A stretch of DNA of 55,337 nucleotides from Bacteroidota bacterium (GCA_013288345.1 JABDCA010000019.1:1-55337); one strand, 5' to 3'. Shown: positions 17,206-25,116, numbered from the stretch's first letter. Numbers and translations are program-made. The notes: generated from the sequence alone by a model not told the origin.

Positions 17206-17441
17206 TTTTTAAGCACTTCTTTTATGGTCATATACATCCCCAAAATTACACCAATAAGGGTAAACGTAATTAAAAAAGCGTGAGAATTGGTTGTGTTTAA
17301 TAAGCCATCTATCCAGTTACCCAGAAAGTAGCCACCTACTACAGCAGCCAGCATTTGAAAAGCAAGGCCCGAATAACGGCCCAAAGCACTGCGCGATTCT
17401 TTCTCTCTCTCTTCCTGCTTGTTTTGCTTATCTGTTTCCAT
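17202..17441 (-). CDS. AtpZ/AtpI-family protein, copy 2
   Basis: The 79-residue protein has a charged N-terminus (METDKQNKQEEREKE) and two membrane helices joined by LGNWIDGLLNTT. The pattern GRYSGLAFQM...GGYFLGNWID...GVILGMY is that of the AtpZ family. The ATG at 17439-17441 is chosen; an upstream TTG adds two residues. It is a diverged tandem copy of the gene at 17460-17708. AtpZ and AtpI together are reported to form an ion channel that supports ATP synthase; having two AtpZ-like copies in a row is uncommon. Confidence 0.78.
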   Translation of the reverse strand: METDKQNKQEEREKESRSALGRYSGLAFQMLAAVVGGYFLGNWIDGLLNTTNSHAFLITFTLIGVILGMYMTIKEVLKK

Positions 17442-17459
17442 ACACAAGTCCCTTAGGAC

Positions 17460-17708
17460 TTATTTCTTAGCTACAGTTTTTATAATGGCATAAGCCCCTG
17501 TTGCGGCTCCCATTACTGAAAAAAATATTGTAAAAACGTGTTTGGATGTGTCAAACTGAGCATCCAGCCACTTACCGATGAGTACACCAAGGATTACTGC
17601 CCCACCAAGTTGAAATGCCATACCCGAATATCGGGCGTAGGCACTAGGCGACGGTTTCTGTTTTTCGTTCTGCTCGTTCTTTGTGATTGTGTTGTTGTTC
17701 GTTTCCAT
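17460..17708 (-). CDS. AtpZ/AtpI-family protein, copy 1
   Basis: The 82-residue protein has a polar Asn/Gln/Lys N-terminus and then ARYSGMAFQLGGAVILGVLIG, KWLDAQFDTSK and VMGAATGAYAII, the AtpZ pattern with two membrane helices. Its first 65 nt overlap the end of the bactofilin gene in another frame; no in-frame downstream ATG would leave the first helix whole. It is followed by its paralogue after 18 bp. Together with the next two genes it forms the accessory part of the ATP synthase locus. Confidence 0.78.
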   Translation of the reverse strand: METNNNTITKNEQNEKQKPSPSAYARYSGMAFQLGGAVILGVLIGKWLDAQFDTSKHVFTIFFSVMGAATGAYAIIKTVAKK

Positions 17709-18066
17709 TATATAAGCCTTTCACAGCATTGCCCATAACGCATGAACCGCTAAACTGGGCACCTGGCTCTATGGCTAATTTACCTACTACTATATCTCCC
17801 AGTAATTTCGAGCTGGCTTTTAATGAAAGCAGTTCGTTTACTGTAATCTTTCCGTTTACAACACCGTGAATTTCAGCATTTTGGCATGATATTTCACCGT
17901 CAATTTTACCTGTGGGGCCAATAACTAATTTGCCCTGGGTTTGTATCTTGCCCTTCATGGTTCCATCAATGCGCATGTCGCCGCTCGATTTCACCTCGCC
18001 TTCAATATGCGTACCAGCTTTGATCTGGTTTACTAAGGATGCGTCTTCTTGAATGTTCTTTGCCAT
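17644..18066 (-). CDS. Bactofilin-family polymer-forming protein
   Basis: The 140-residue protein begins with a disordered tail. A bactofilin core of about 100 residues follows, built from short beta-helix rungs rich in G, I and V (GEVKSSGDMRIDGTMKG, GKLVIGPTGKIDGEI, AEIHGVVNGKI, GDIVVGKLAIEPGAQFSG). Bactofilins polymerise without nucleotide and scaffold envelope or cell-shape proteins. Bactofilin upstream of atpZ/atpI/atpB is common in Bacteroidota. Its C-terminal 65 nt overlap the next gene. A well-spaced -33/-7 promoter lies just upstream. Confidence 0.9.
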   Translation of the reverse strand: MAKNIQEDASLVNQIKAGTHIEGEVKSSGDMRIDGTMKGKIQTQGKLVIGPTGKIDGEISCQNAEIHGVVNGKITVNELLSLKASSKLLGDIVVGKLAIEPGAQFSGSCVMGNAVKGLYNGNEQQHNHKERAERKTETVA

Positions 18067-18099
18067 AAAAAATTGTATTTAGGGATTAATATGGTGCCG

Positions 18100-18130
18100 T
18101 AAAGATAGCTTAATTTTAAAAACAAGCAAA
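18100..18130 (-). promoter_or_regulatory. Promoter for the bactofilin-atpZ-atpI run
   Basis: On the minus strand, TTTG (18130-18127) is followed after 19 nt by TATCTTTA (18107-18100). Apart from the last base this matches the Bacteroidota TTTG-N19-TAnnTTTG promoter, at the ideal spacing. It predicts a leader of about 30 nt. Confidence 0.55.
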
Positions 18131-18150
18131 AAAAATGAAAACAAGCCACT

Positions 18151-18303
18151 AATTACACGAAAAATGGCCACAGATTCACTGATAATAAGTCAATATCATT
18201 CTTTTATTTTTTACTTAATCTGTGAATCTGTGCCTATCATTCTTATAGTTCGTGTAATTCGTGTCGGGTAATAAGTTTCATACTTAATCTGTGAATCTGT
18301 AGC
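18151..18303. repeat. Nested inverted and direct repeats upstream of lnt
   Basis: AATTACACGAA (18151-18161) pairs with TTCGTGTAATT (18249-18259), and CACAGATTCAC (18169-18179) pairs with GTGAATCTGTG (18222-18232). A further direct copy of ACTTAATCTGTGAATCTGT lies at about 18283-18301. The unit fills the gap between the divergent bactofilin and lnt genes. Confidence 0.65.
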
Positions 18304-18311
18304 AATCCTTT

Positions 18312-18319
18312 TACATTTG
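18312..18319 (+). promoter_or_regulatory. -7 element immediately before lnt
   Basis: TACATTTG is an exact TAnnTTTG match and ends 5 nt before the GTG start of lnt. Transcription would start at about the start codon, so the message may be leaderless. No TTTG lies at the -33 spacing. Confidence 0.4.
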
Positions 18320-18324
18320 CCTCT

Positions 18325-20025
18325 GTGAAATTCATCTCAAAAAAGCATTTATACCTTTTATCGCTGCTTACAGGCATTTTGCTTTGGGCAGGTTGGCCAG
18401 CACACGGGTTTTCGTTTTTGCTGCTTATAGCATTTGTACCACTCTTATTGGTCGAAGAATACTATTACCGCGAAAGACAGAACTACAGGCCATTTGCATT
18501 TTTTAAGTATGCCTATATAAGTATGTTCAGTTGGAACATTCTTAGCACCTGGTGGGTGCTTAATGCCACCATTGTGGGCGGTATAGCAGCCATTTTACTG
18601 AATGCCCTGTTTATGGCGCTGGTATTGGTGTTCTTCCATTATGTCCGTATGAAGACCAATAACCTTACAGGTTACTCCGCTTTTATAATACTGTGGGTAT
18701 CGTTCGAGTACTTTCACCTGAACTGGCAATGCAGCTGGCCCTGGTTAACGCTTGGTAACGGTTTTGCCAACTGGGCAAACTGTGTACAGTGGTACGAATA
18801 CACAGGCGTGTTGGGTGGCAGCTTATGGATACTAGGCTCTAATATTGTTTTTACCAGACTTGTAAAACGCATTTGGATAGATAAAACTGAGGTTAAGGTT
18901 GAGGCTGAGGCTGAGACTGTACAGAAGAAGAGCAAGAGGAATGCAATATTAGCAGCTATTTCTATTGTTGTTGTTCCTCTAATACTATCAGCTATAGTAG
19001 GAATGGTTTATGACTTAAACCATGTAATAATTAAAGTGCCGGTAAAAAAAGGTATCCGCGACCCCAATATTGTCAATGTAGTAGTGGTTCAACCAAACAT
19101 AGACCCTTACAACGAAAAGTTCAGCGGGAATTTTATGGCACAACTTAATAAAATGCTTGCACTAGCTGATTCAAAAGTTGACTCAACAACCGATTATGTA
19201 GTGTTCCCCGAAACGGCCCTTACCGACCCTAATATTTGGGAGAACAATTGGGATGCAAATCCGAGTATAGTGGTGTTAAAAAACTACATGGCCCGCCACC
19301 CCCATTTAAGCCTTGTTACAGGTGCCAGTACCAATCGCGATTATAGTAAGGGAGACAGCCTGCCCGAGAGCGCCCGTAAGTATATTGACGGTGGTGGTTA
19401 TTACGATTCATATAACACTGCTATTCAGATGAATAGTAATTACAAGTTACAGTATTACCACAAGAGTAAATTAGTACCGGGTGTTGAGTCTATGCCCTTT
19501 CAAAAATTGCTTGGCCCTATTGCCGATCTGGCCTTTAAATTAGGCGGCGCTTCGGGTACCCTTGGCACCCAAAAAGAGCCCTCGGTTTTTTATAACCCAA
19601 ACAGCAAAATAAAGGTAGGTGTTGCCATCTGTTACGAATCAATTTACGGGGAGTATATCGGCGAGTATGTACAGAAGGGAGCCAACCTCATTTTTATCAT
19701 TACCAACGATGGCTGGTGGCAAGATACCCCTGGCTACCGTCAGCACCTTTGTTATGCCCGATTACGTGCAATAGAAAACCGGCGTTGTATTGCCCGTGCA
19801 GCCAATACAGGCATATCGGCTTTTATTGATGCAAAAGGCAATATTACCCAGCATACCGAATGGTGGCAACCGGCGGTACTAAGCGATAGGCTTGTAGTAT
19901 ATAGTGGCCTCACCTTTTATGCTCAATATGGCGACTATTTTGGAAGGGCTGCTTGCTGGTTGTGTATTCCGTTACTTTTGTTTTTACTAGTATCTATAAT
20001 AAACAAACGAAAGACAAATGACTAA
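18325..20025 (+). CDS. lnt: Apolipoprotein N-acyltransferase
   Basis: This 566-residue inner-membrane enzyme adds the third acyl chain to the N-terminal cysteine of lipoproteins. About six membrane helices are followed by a periplasmic nitrilase-like domain with the catalytic triad E296 (VFPETAL), K380 (YHKSKLVPG) and C436 (AICYES), then a final helix (LLLFLLVSII). It starts with GTG; no ATG lies within the next 60 codons. A cytoplasmic loop at residues 188-198 (TEVKVEAEAET) is encoded by the GGTTAAGGTTGAGGCTGAGG-type repeat found in several intergenic regions, which looks like in-frame insertion. The protein is otherwise of normal composition. Confidence 0.95.
   Translation: MKFISKKHLYLLSLLTGILLWAGWPAHGFSFLLLIAFVPLLLVEEYYYRERQNYRPFAFFKYAYISMFSWNILSTWWVLNATIVGGIAAILLNALFMALVLVFFHYVRMKTNNLTGYSAFIILWVSFEYFHLNWQCSWPWLTLGNGFANWANCVQWYEYTGVLGGSLWILGSNIVFTRLVKRIWIDKTEVKVEAEAETVQKKSKRNAILAAISIVVVPLILSAIVGMVYDLNHVIIKVPVKKGIRDPNIVNVVVVQPNIDPYNEKFSGNFMAQLNKMLALADSKVDSTTDYVVFPETALTDPNIWENNWDANPSIVVLKNYMARHPHLSLVTGASTNRDYSKGDSLPESARKYIDGGGYYDSYNTAIQMNSNYKLQYYHKSKLVPGVESMPFQKLLGPIADLAFKLGGASGTLGTQKEPSVFYNPNSKIKVGVAICYESIYGEYIGEYVQKGANLIFIITNDGWWQDTPGYRQHLCYARLRAIENRRCIARAANTGISAFIDAKGNITQHTEWWQPAVLSDRLVVYSGLTFYAQYGDYFGRAACWLCIPLLLFLLVSIINKRKTND
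18888..18916 (+). repeat. Dispersed repeat word inside lnt
   Basis: TGAGGTTAAGGTT followed by GAGGCTGAGGCTGAG lies in frame in lnt. It shares CTGAGGTTAAGGTT exactly with the intergenic copy at 27741-27754 and related words with 12334-12358. Confidence 0.6.
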
Positions 20026-20032
20026 TACATTC

Positions 20033-20110
20033 AACACAGAGACCACAGGGTAAACGGAGTTTCACAGAGGTTGCTCTGTGTAACTCAAAAGTCTTTGTGA
20101 ACTCTGTGTT
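20033..20110. repeat. Inverted repeat between lnt and ridA
   Basis: AACACAGAG (20033-20041) and CTCTGTGTT (20102-20110) are inverted copies, with a further CAGAG/CTCTG pair inside. The element lies between two same-strand genes and could end the lnt transcript. Confidence 0.6.
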
Positions 20111-20142
20111 AAAAAGTACAAACAATAAAATAAAACAAACCA

Positions 20143-20520
20143 ATGAAAACGATCATCACAACTAAAAACGCCCCTAGCCCAATTGGTCCATACAGCCAGG
20201 CAGTAATATCGGGTAACCTTATTTATGTATCGGGCATGGTAGCCAAAGACCCTGTAACCGGCAACATGGTAATGGGCGATATACAAGCCGAAACCAAAAA
20301 GGTTATGGAAAACATACGCGGCGTATTGGTTGAAGCAGGCTCTAAGCTCGATAACATTGTTAAGACTACCATATTCATGACCAATATGGACGACTTTGCC
20401 AAAATGAATGAAACCTATGGTTCGTTCTTCAGTGGCAACTTTCCTGCCCGCGAAACAGTACAGGTTAGCCGTTTACCGCTCAACGTGAATGTTGAGATAT
20501 CGGTAATAGCGGAGGTTTAA
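20143..20520 (+). CDS. ridA: RidA-family enamine/imine deaminase
   Basis: The 125-residue protein has the YjgF/RidA signatures. GPYSQAVISGNLIYVSG is at about 17-33, and the C-terminal RETVQVSRLPLNVNVEISVIA block contains the carboxylate-binding arginine in VSRLP. RidA hydrolyses reactive 2-aminoacrylate-type enamines produced by PLP enzymes. It forms a cytoplasmic trimer. It is the best-matching length for the family and stands alone, flanked on both sides by inverted repeats. Confidence 0.93.
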   Translation: MKTIITTKNAPSPIGPYSQAVISGNLIYVSGMVAKDPVTGNMVMGDIQAETKKVMENIRGVLVEAGSKLDNIVKTTIFMTNMDDFAKMNETYGSFFSGNFPARETVQVSRLPLNVNVEISVIAEV

Positions 20521-20526
20521 ATTCTC

Positions 20527-20620
20527 ACCACGGAGACACTAAGAGCATAGAGAAACACAAGAGTTATTACTTATCACTGTATTACTCCGTGAAACTTCGT
20601 GGCCTCAGTGTCTCCGTGGT
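20527..20620. repeat. Perfect 14-bp inverted repeat after ridA
   Basis: ACCACGGAGACACT (20527-20540) and AGTGTCTCCGTGGT (20607-20620) are perfect inverted copies around a 66-nt loop that contains further related words (ACTCCGTGAAAC, TTCGTGGCC). It probably ends the ridA transcript. Confidence 0.7.
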
Positions 20621-20659
20621 TAGTTTTATCTGCGTTCCATTATTATCTTTACCACCCCT

Positions 20660-21313
20660 GTGCAATACCGCTTACAACATATATATCTTTTTCTGCTGCT
20701 GGCTTTACCCCTGGTTGGCTTTAGCCAGGCAGATACTGCTCAGCCCAAGCCATTAAGCCACAAGGACAGCCTAAAGCACTTAAGTATAAAAGGAAAACTA
20801 TATGCCAGCGCGGGTATAGGCCAAAGCACCATCTTGTGGAGGGTCTATGGCTCATTTATCGGTGGCTACGATCCGAATGGATTAACCCAATCGTATGTTA
20901 AAAGCGCCGAAGTTGATTATGGTATTACCCATAAACTAAGCTTTGGCGCAGGTATTGCTTATCAAACCACTTCAGGCATTCCGCAGGGTAATGCCTATTA
21001 TACAGGTGGTGCTATTGAATCAACTACCAGGCTAAACCTTACCGCCCGCATTTTATCGTACATCTACTCTACCCCACATATACAGGTCTATTGGGGATTT
21101 CGCTTTGGCCTGTCATCATGGACAGATATTGTACAACCCTCTAAGGTTGCAAACTTCACCAATGGCCCTGCCATAGGATATGGTAATCTTGTATCTCTCA
21201 GCTTTCAAATACCTGTTGGCTTAAGATTACTAGAAGAGCCCTTTGGTATTCATATTGAGGCCGCAGCAGGCACACCCTATTTTATTGATGCTGGTTTGAC
21301 CTTAAGGATATAA
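20660..21313 (+). CDS. Outer-membrane protein, hypothetical
   Basis: The 217-residue protein starts with GTG and has a signal peptide (MQYRLQHIYLFLLLALPLVGFSQ). The mature part begins with a charged SLKHLSIKGKLYASAG segment and continues as amphipathic strands (SFGAGIAYQTT, RLNLTARILSYIYS, VYWGFRFGLSS, VSLSFQIPVGLRLL) ending GLTLRI, which fits an outer-membrane beta-barrel. TATCTTTA at 20644-20651 is a near -7 element only 8 nt before the start codon. It converges with the T9SS protein at 21316 with a 2-nt gap. No function can be named. Confidence 0.6.
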   Translation: MQYRLQHIYLFLLLALPLVGFSQADTAQPKPLSHKDSLKHLSIKGKLYASAGIGQSTILWRVYGSFIGGYDPNGLTQSYVKSAEVDYGITHKLSFGAGIAYQTTSGIPQGNAYYTGGAIESTTRLNLTARILSYIYSTPHIQVYWGFRFGLSSWTDIVQPSKVANFTNGPAIGYGNLVSLSFQIPVGLRLLEEPFGIHIEAAAGTPYFIDAGLTLRI

Positions 21314-21315
21314 AG

Positions 21316-23070
21316 TTACTTCTCCAGCACCAACTTACCGCTACCCAGCAATGCACCATTGCCGGTCGAAACACGATAGTAGTATACACCCGAAGGCTCA
21401 TCCTTTAAATCAATTACGAATTGAGAATTACGAATTAAAAATTGAGAAAACACGATTTGACCAAGTTCATTGTACACCTCTATACTTTTCACTTTTAACT
21501 CTTCACTTTTAACTTCAACGGTGAACACACCATTGGACGGGTTCGGACTAACAGTAATACCATTATGCCCCTTGGCTATGTTTGCCATGCCCACTGTGGT
21601 GCATGTAAGGTTCAACGTATATGGGTTCGATGCATTGCCATTGGCAATTACCTGCACGGCATAGATACCTGCCGGCATAGGCGGAATTAAAAAGCTGGTT
21701 GTATCCATCAGGCTATCGGTCATTACTGCTCCTACCCTGTTCCAGTTTGTGGTTTTGGCATAATATACATTGCCGCCTTTGCTGAGGCGCACAATAGGAT
21801 AATTACTCGCACACTGCCAGTCATCGCCATAGGCCGAGCCTTCTGAAATACCGTTGAACAACTTACCTGTAATTTTAAAATTCGGGCAAGTACCCATAAT
21901 GGTATCTATAACCGGTTTGCCCGATGCTATAGGCGGCACCGAAGGAACATACTGGTAATATATATTAGAGCCCTGAAACCCATATAAAACGCTACCATCG
22001 GGCAGGTCGAGCATATTGGTGGCAAACGCAAAAGTGCTTATGGTATCGCCACCACCGGGAGCGCTTATCTGTGTAAAGGTGTTACTGATGTAGTTGTATT
22101 CGTACAGGTAAACAGGGCTATTATAGCTCTGTGCCGGGCCCATAGCGCACAATATATTACCGTTAGGCATTATGGCAGCAGGGGCATCGGTACAACCCAA
22201 TTGTATGCCATTGGCAATGGGCATAGCCGGGCCTTGCGCCCATGTGCCTTTACTTGTATCGCCCGATGGAGTATAAATAGCAGTGAAAGTACTATCGCTC
22301 AAAAAAAACAATTTTCCATTGGGCAGCAAAAATGCAGGGCCTGTTTCTTCGGTTTTAAAATCCATTATATAATTTTTCAGGCTCGAATCCTTCACCCACT
22401 TTTTTAGTTGCGGTATATAGCGCTCCGATGTCATTGACTCCAGATCAACACTCATAACACTACTATCGCGCAGTTTTACCCACGAACATTCATCATGACT
22501 TTTAAAGCAGGATGCAGCAGCGCCAAACGAATTGGTAGTGGGATGATAAAGTAAATTATCGATAATCTGGAAACTGCTGGTTTCTACAACACCCTGCAAA
22601 ATGGTTCCGTCATATAGGTTTTCGGAGCTGCCATCGTATATGGCCCAGCCTTTGGGGACACCAGTTGCACTGGTCCATGTTTGTGTAGTGGTGTTAAATA
22701 TTTCTCCTTTACCGGCACCGGTTCCGTATTCGCCACCGGCAACATATACGTTACCATCGGGCATTACCCATGTTGCGCAATACAACCGCGTATCATGCAT
22801 TGGCGGAAGCTGAAACCATGTGCCGTTCTGGTAGCTGCCGGTGCTATCGGGTGTAAGCAGGTCCCATGTATTACCTTCCTGCGAAACCGTCCCCGATGAA
22901 TCATTGGTTAAACACATAACAGTGCCATCGGTAAGCAATATCATAACCCCGTTATTGTAATCGGTCGAATAATTATTTAGCTGCTTCCATGTGCCCTGTG
23001 CATGCAGGTTACTTTGCAGGCACCATGCAAAAACAAAAACGAGTAAATGCTTGAATAGTTTTGTTTTCAT
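21316..23070 (-). CDS. Secreted kelch-type beta-propeller protein with T9SS sorting domain
   Basis: From the ATG at 23068-23070 the protein has 584 residues. It has a signal peptide (MKTKLFKHLLVFVFAWCLQSNLHAQ). Kelch-like blades follow, with the repeated pattern LxDGxVxxxGG / W / M (LTDGTVMCL, MPDGNVYVAGGEYG, MPNGNILCAMG, LPDGSVLYGF), then an Ig-like domain and a type A T9SS C-terminal domain (VSPNPSNGVF, then EPSGVYYYRVS). It is exported to the cell surface by T9SS. Two stretches of the C-terminal domain (residues about 518-529 and 541-553) are made of intergenic-type repeats. An upstream GTG would add two residues. The ligand is unknown; galactose-oxidase-like folds share this layout but no copper ligands are evident. 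Confidence 0.82.
   Translation of the reverse strand: MKTKLFKHLLVFVFAWCLQSNLHAQGTWKQLNNYSTDYNNGVMILLTDGTVMCLTNDSSGTVSQEGNTWDLLTPDSTGSYQNGTWFQLPPMHDTRLYCATWVMPDGNVYVAGGEYGTGAGKGEIFNTTTQTWTSATGVPKGWAIYDGSSENLYDGTILQGVVETSSFQIIDNLLYHPTTNSFGAAASCFKSHDECSWVKLRDSSVMSVDLESMTSERYIPQLKKWVKDSSLKNYIMDFKTEETGPAFLLPNGKLFFLSDSTFTAIYTPSGDTSKGTWAQGPAMPIANGIQLGCTDAPAAIMPNGNILCAMGPAQSYNSPVYLYEYNYISNTFTQISAPGGGDTISTFAFATNMLDLPDGSVLYGFQGSNIYYQYVPSVPPIASGKPVIDTIMGTCPNFKITGKLFNGISEGSAYGDDWQCASNYPIVRLSKGGNVYYAKTTNWNRVGAVMTDSLMDTTSFLIPPMPAGIYAVQVIANGNASNPYTLNLTCTTVGMANIAKGHNGITVSPNPSNGVFTVEVKSEELKVKSIEVYNELGQIVFSQFLIRNSQFVIDLKDEPSGVYYYRVSTGNGALLGSGKLVLEK
21412..21448 (-). repeat. AATTACGAATT-type repeat in a coding region
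   Basis: AATTACGAATTAAAAATT (21426-21443) is identical to 28460-28477 in an intergenic inverted repeat. On the coding strand it encodes SQFLIRNSQFVI within the T9SS domain. A second repeat word, made of ACTTTTAACTCTTCAC-like units, lies at 21484-21517 and encodes EVKSEELKVKS. Confidence 0.65.
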
Positions 23071-23147
23071 GCACACAGAGTAGAATGATTGGATATTAAA
23101 AGTAGTAATGTTTTTGAAAAAGCAATGAAATCCCTTGTAATGCTCAA

Positions 23148-23276
23148 CTACTTATTAACGGGAGTCTTTACCTGGCTTACTTGTGTTACCAGGTTAATAT
23201 CGTGGCTGGCAATAAACATACCCGTTAAAGCTGCTATGGCAACAACTATGCAAACAACTATAACGCTTTTTTTCAT
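23148..23276 (-). CDS. Small exported or membrane mini-protein (42 aa)
   Basis: The ORF runs from ATG at 23276 to TAG at 23148. It encodes MKKSVIVVCIVVAIAALTGM, then FIASHDINLVTQVSQVKTPV and NK. The lysine start and hydrophobic helix are those of a signal peptide or single-span anchor, and a short polar tail follows. TATATTTG on the minus strand at 23338-23331 is an exact -7 element about 55 nt upstream. I know no family. Coding is likely but not proven; the opposite-strand 66-codon frame has no such signals. Confidence 0.45.
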   Translation of the reverse strand: MKKSVIVVCIVVAIAALTGMFIASHDINLVTQVSQVKTPVNK

Positions 23277-23580
23277 GCCACTTAGTTAATCGTTTTAGAT
23301 ATTGGGTATATGAACCTTTTCATTTTATTACAAATATATTTCGGTGAAATTAAAATTCCCACTTGTTTTATTATTCGCTTGGGATAGAAGATTATTCGGT
23401 GAGAACTGAAGATGATTTGCATGGAAACAACACAGATATAGTAAGGAGGATTTCTTATCTTTATAATTCCTTTAACTACTCATTACTAAATGAAAAGGCT
23501 TTTAAACTGCTTTTTAATTCTAAACAACCCACTCGTCAGCGCCAGTAAGGCTGAGCTTTATAAAATAAAAACCACTCCTC
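23277..23580. other. Non-coding gap with one promoter element
   Basis: Apart from the minus-strand -7 element at 23331-23338, I see no gene, RNA or repeat. An ORF from a TTG at 23363 (61 codons) has no signal or domain and is not called. AAGGAGG at 23443 is not followed by a start codon at a useful distance. Confidence 0.4.
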
Positions 23581-25116
23581 GTGCTAATCAACACTAAAAC
23601 CACAGGAAGCAAAATAGAGTTTTGCCTCTTTTATTTATGCCTGTTATTGAACATCTGGCTACTATTTAGTCAGCCATTTCATCCGAGCTATGATGGACCT
23701 GCTCATTTGTATTACTCGCGGGTAATTAATTACATGTTATCAGGAAACACCTTTCTGAACCAATACTTTGTCTTTAACAAAATACCGGTTCCAAACCTTG
23801 CAGACCATTATCTACTTGCTTTCTTTGGCTTATTCTTTTCTTCTTCAGTATCAGAAAAACTTCTTTTACTTATATATCTTGCAGGACTACCAATCTGTTT
23901 CAGGTCTTTAGTTTCACATTTTAACCCAGAAGGAAAGGCATTAAGTATACTGATTTTTCCGCTAACACATTGCTTAGAGTTTTATGTGGGCGGGTATAAT
24001 TTTTGTTTATCATTTGTATTTATGCTTGCTTCGGTTGTCTATTATGCAAGAAAAAAACCACCTATACAAGAAGTTTATACAATCGTAAATTATATAACAT
24101 TTGTTTTACTTACCCTAACATGTTATTTCAGCAATGGAATTGCGTTCCTGCTCCTTGGTTTGATATTAGGCATATATGAAATAAGTATGCTTGTAACTTA
24201 TTTGCGTAGCAAAACGCCCAACCAGGTTTCCATAAAACAACTTTGTAAACGCTATATATTATTTGGGCTTGCCTGGCTTCCGGGGTTAGTATGTTTGTAC
24301 CTTTTCAATAAATACATTCATATTCCTGGAGATAATACTGACATTACATTTTCTGAGCATTTGGCCTGGCTTTATAATATGAGGCCGCTCTTTATATATA
24401 CAGGTGATGAGCTGGTGTTTAGCCGTCTTATTTTAAGTTTTGTGGTTATTTCATTCTTTATAGCCGTGTTTTATCGATATAAAGCAAAAAAACTATTCAC
24501 ATTCTTTTTCACTGATATTTTTATGCTCATTTGCCTTATTTCATTGGCATGCTTCTTTATAGTACCAAATGGAGCAACTGTGGGTGCTATGTGTAACAGG
24601 TTCTGCTATTACTTTTTCTTCTTTTTAATATTATGGATAGCATTGCAAAGAACCGAATTCAGGTATTTTAATGTACTCTCCCTATTAGTTGTAATTACAC
24701 ACTTTTTATTCTTTTTTACATGTCATTACCCTAAAATTAAATTAATGAATCGTGATATAAAAGCAATACAAGAGGCTTCGACAGTAATAAAGTGCAATAG
24801 TGTTGTTTTACCTATATCTGCAAATGCCAATTGGGTAGAACAATATTTCAGCTTTTACCTTGGCTTAGATAAACCATTATATATAACTCAATGGTATGAA
24901 CCAGACCAAGGTTGGTTTGCCTTAAAACACAACCCAAACATGCCAAGTATTGGAGTAAAGTATAAGGGCCAAAAAAGACCTGATTATATATTTGTATATA
25001 ATAACCTAGAAATAGCTTTAAATAAAAACCCGGAAATAAAAGAGGTATTAAATACTTATTATAAACTACTCTTATGTACCGATTACGATAATATTCATAT
25101 TTATGTATTGAAGTAA
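23581..25116 (+). CDS. Polytopic membrane protein, GT-C-like, hypothetical
   Basis: The 511-residue protein starts with GTG and has about ten hydrophobic helices from residue 15 to about 400, then a soluble C-terminal domain of about 110 residues. After the first helix comes PSYDGPAHLYYS. An acidic residue in the first periplasmic loop followed by H is the layout of GT-C lipid-linked sugar transferases. That likeness is weak, so the function is open. The gene is more AT-rich than its left-hand neighbours and resembles the polysaccharide island in composition. It stands alone before the repeat-rich region. Confidence 0.5.
   Translation: MLINTKTTGSKIEFCLFYLCLLLNIWLLFSQPFHPSYDGPAHLYYSRVINYMLSGNTFLNQYFVFNKIPVPNLADHYLLAFFGLFFSSSVSEKLLLLIYLAGLPICFRSLVSHFNPEGKALSILIFPLTHCLEFYVGGYNFCLSFVFMLASVVYYARKKPPIQEVYTIVNYITFVLLTLTCYFSNGIAFLLLGLILGIYEISMLVTYLRSKTPNQVSIKQLCKRYILFGLAWLPGLVCLYLFNKYIHIPGDNTDITFSEHLAWLYNMRPLFIYTGDELVFSRLILSFVVISFFIAVFYRYKAKKLFTFFFTDIFMLICLISLACFFIVPNGATVGAMCNRFCYYFFFFLILWIALQRTEFRYFNVLSLLVVITHFLFFFTCHYPKIKLMNRDIKAIQEASTVIKCNSVVLPISANANWVEQYFSFYLGLDKPLYITQWYEPDQGWFALKHNPNMPSIGVKYKGQKRPDYIFVYNNLEIALNKNPEIKEVLNTYYKLLLCTDYDNIHIYVLK

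Noticed and set aside
23363-23548. 61-codon frame upstream of the membrane protein gene
   Set aside because: It starts at a TTG, lacks any domain or signal, and has no promoter-like element at a useful distance.
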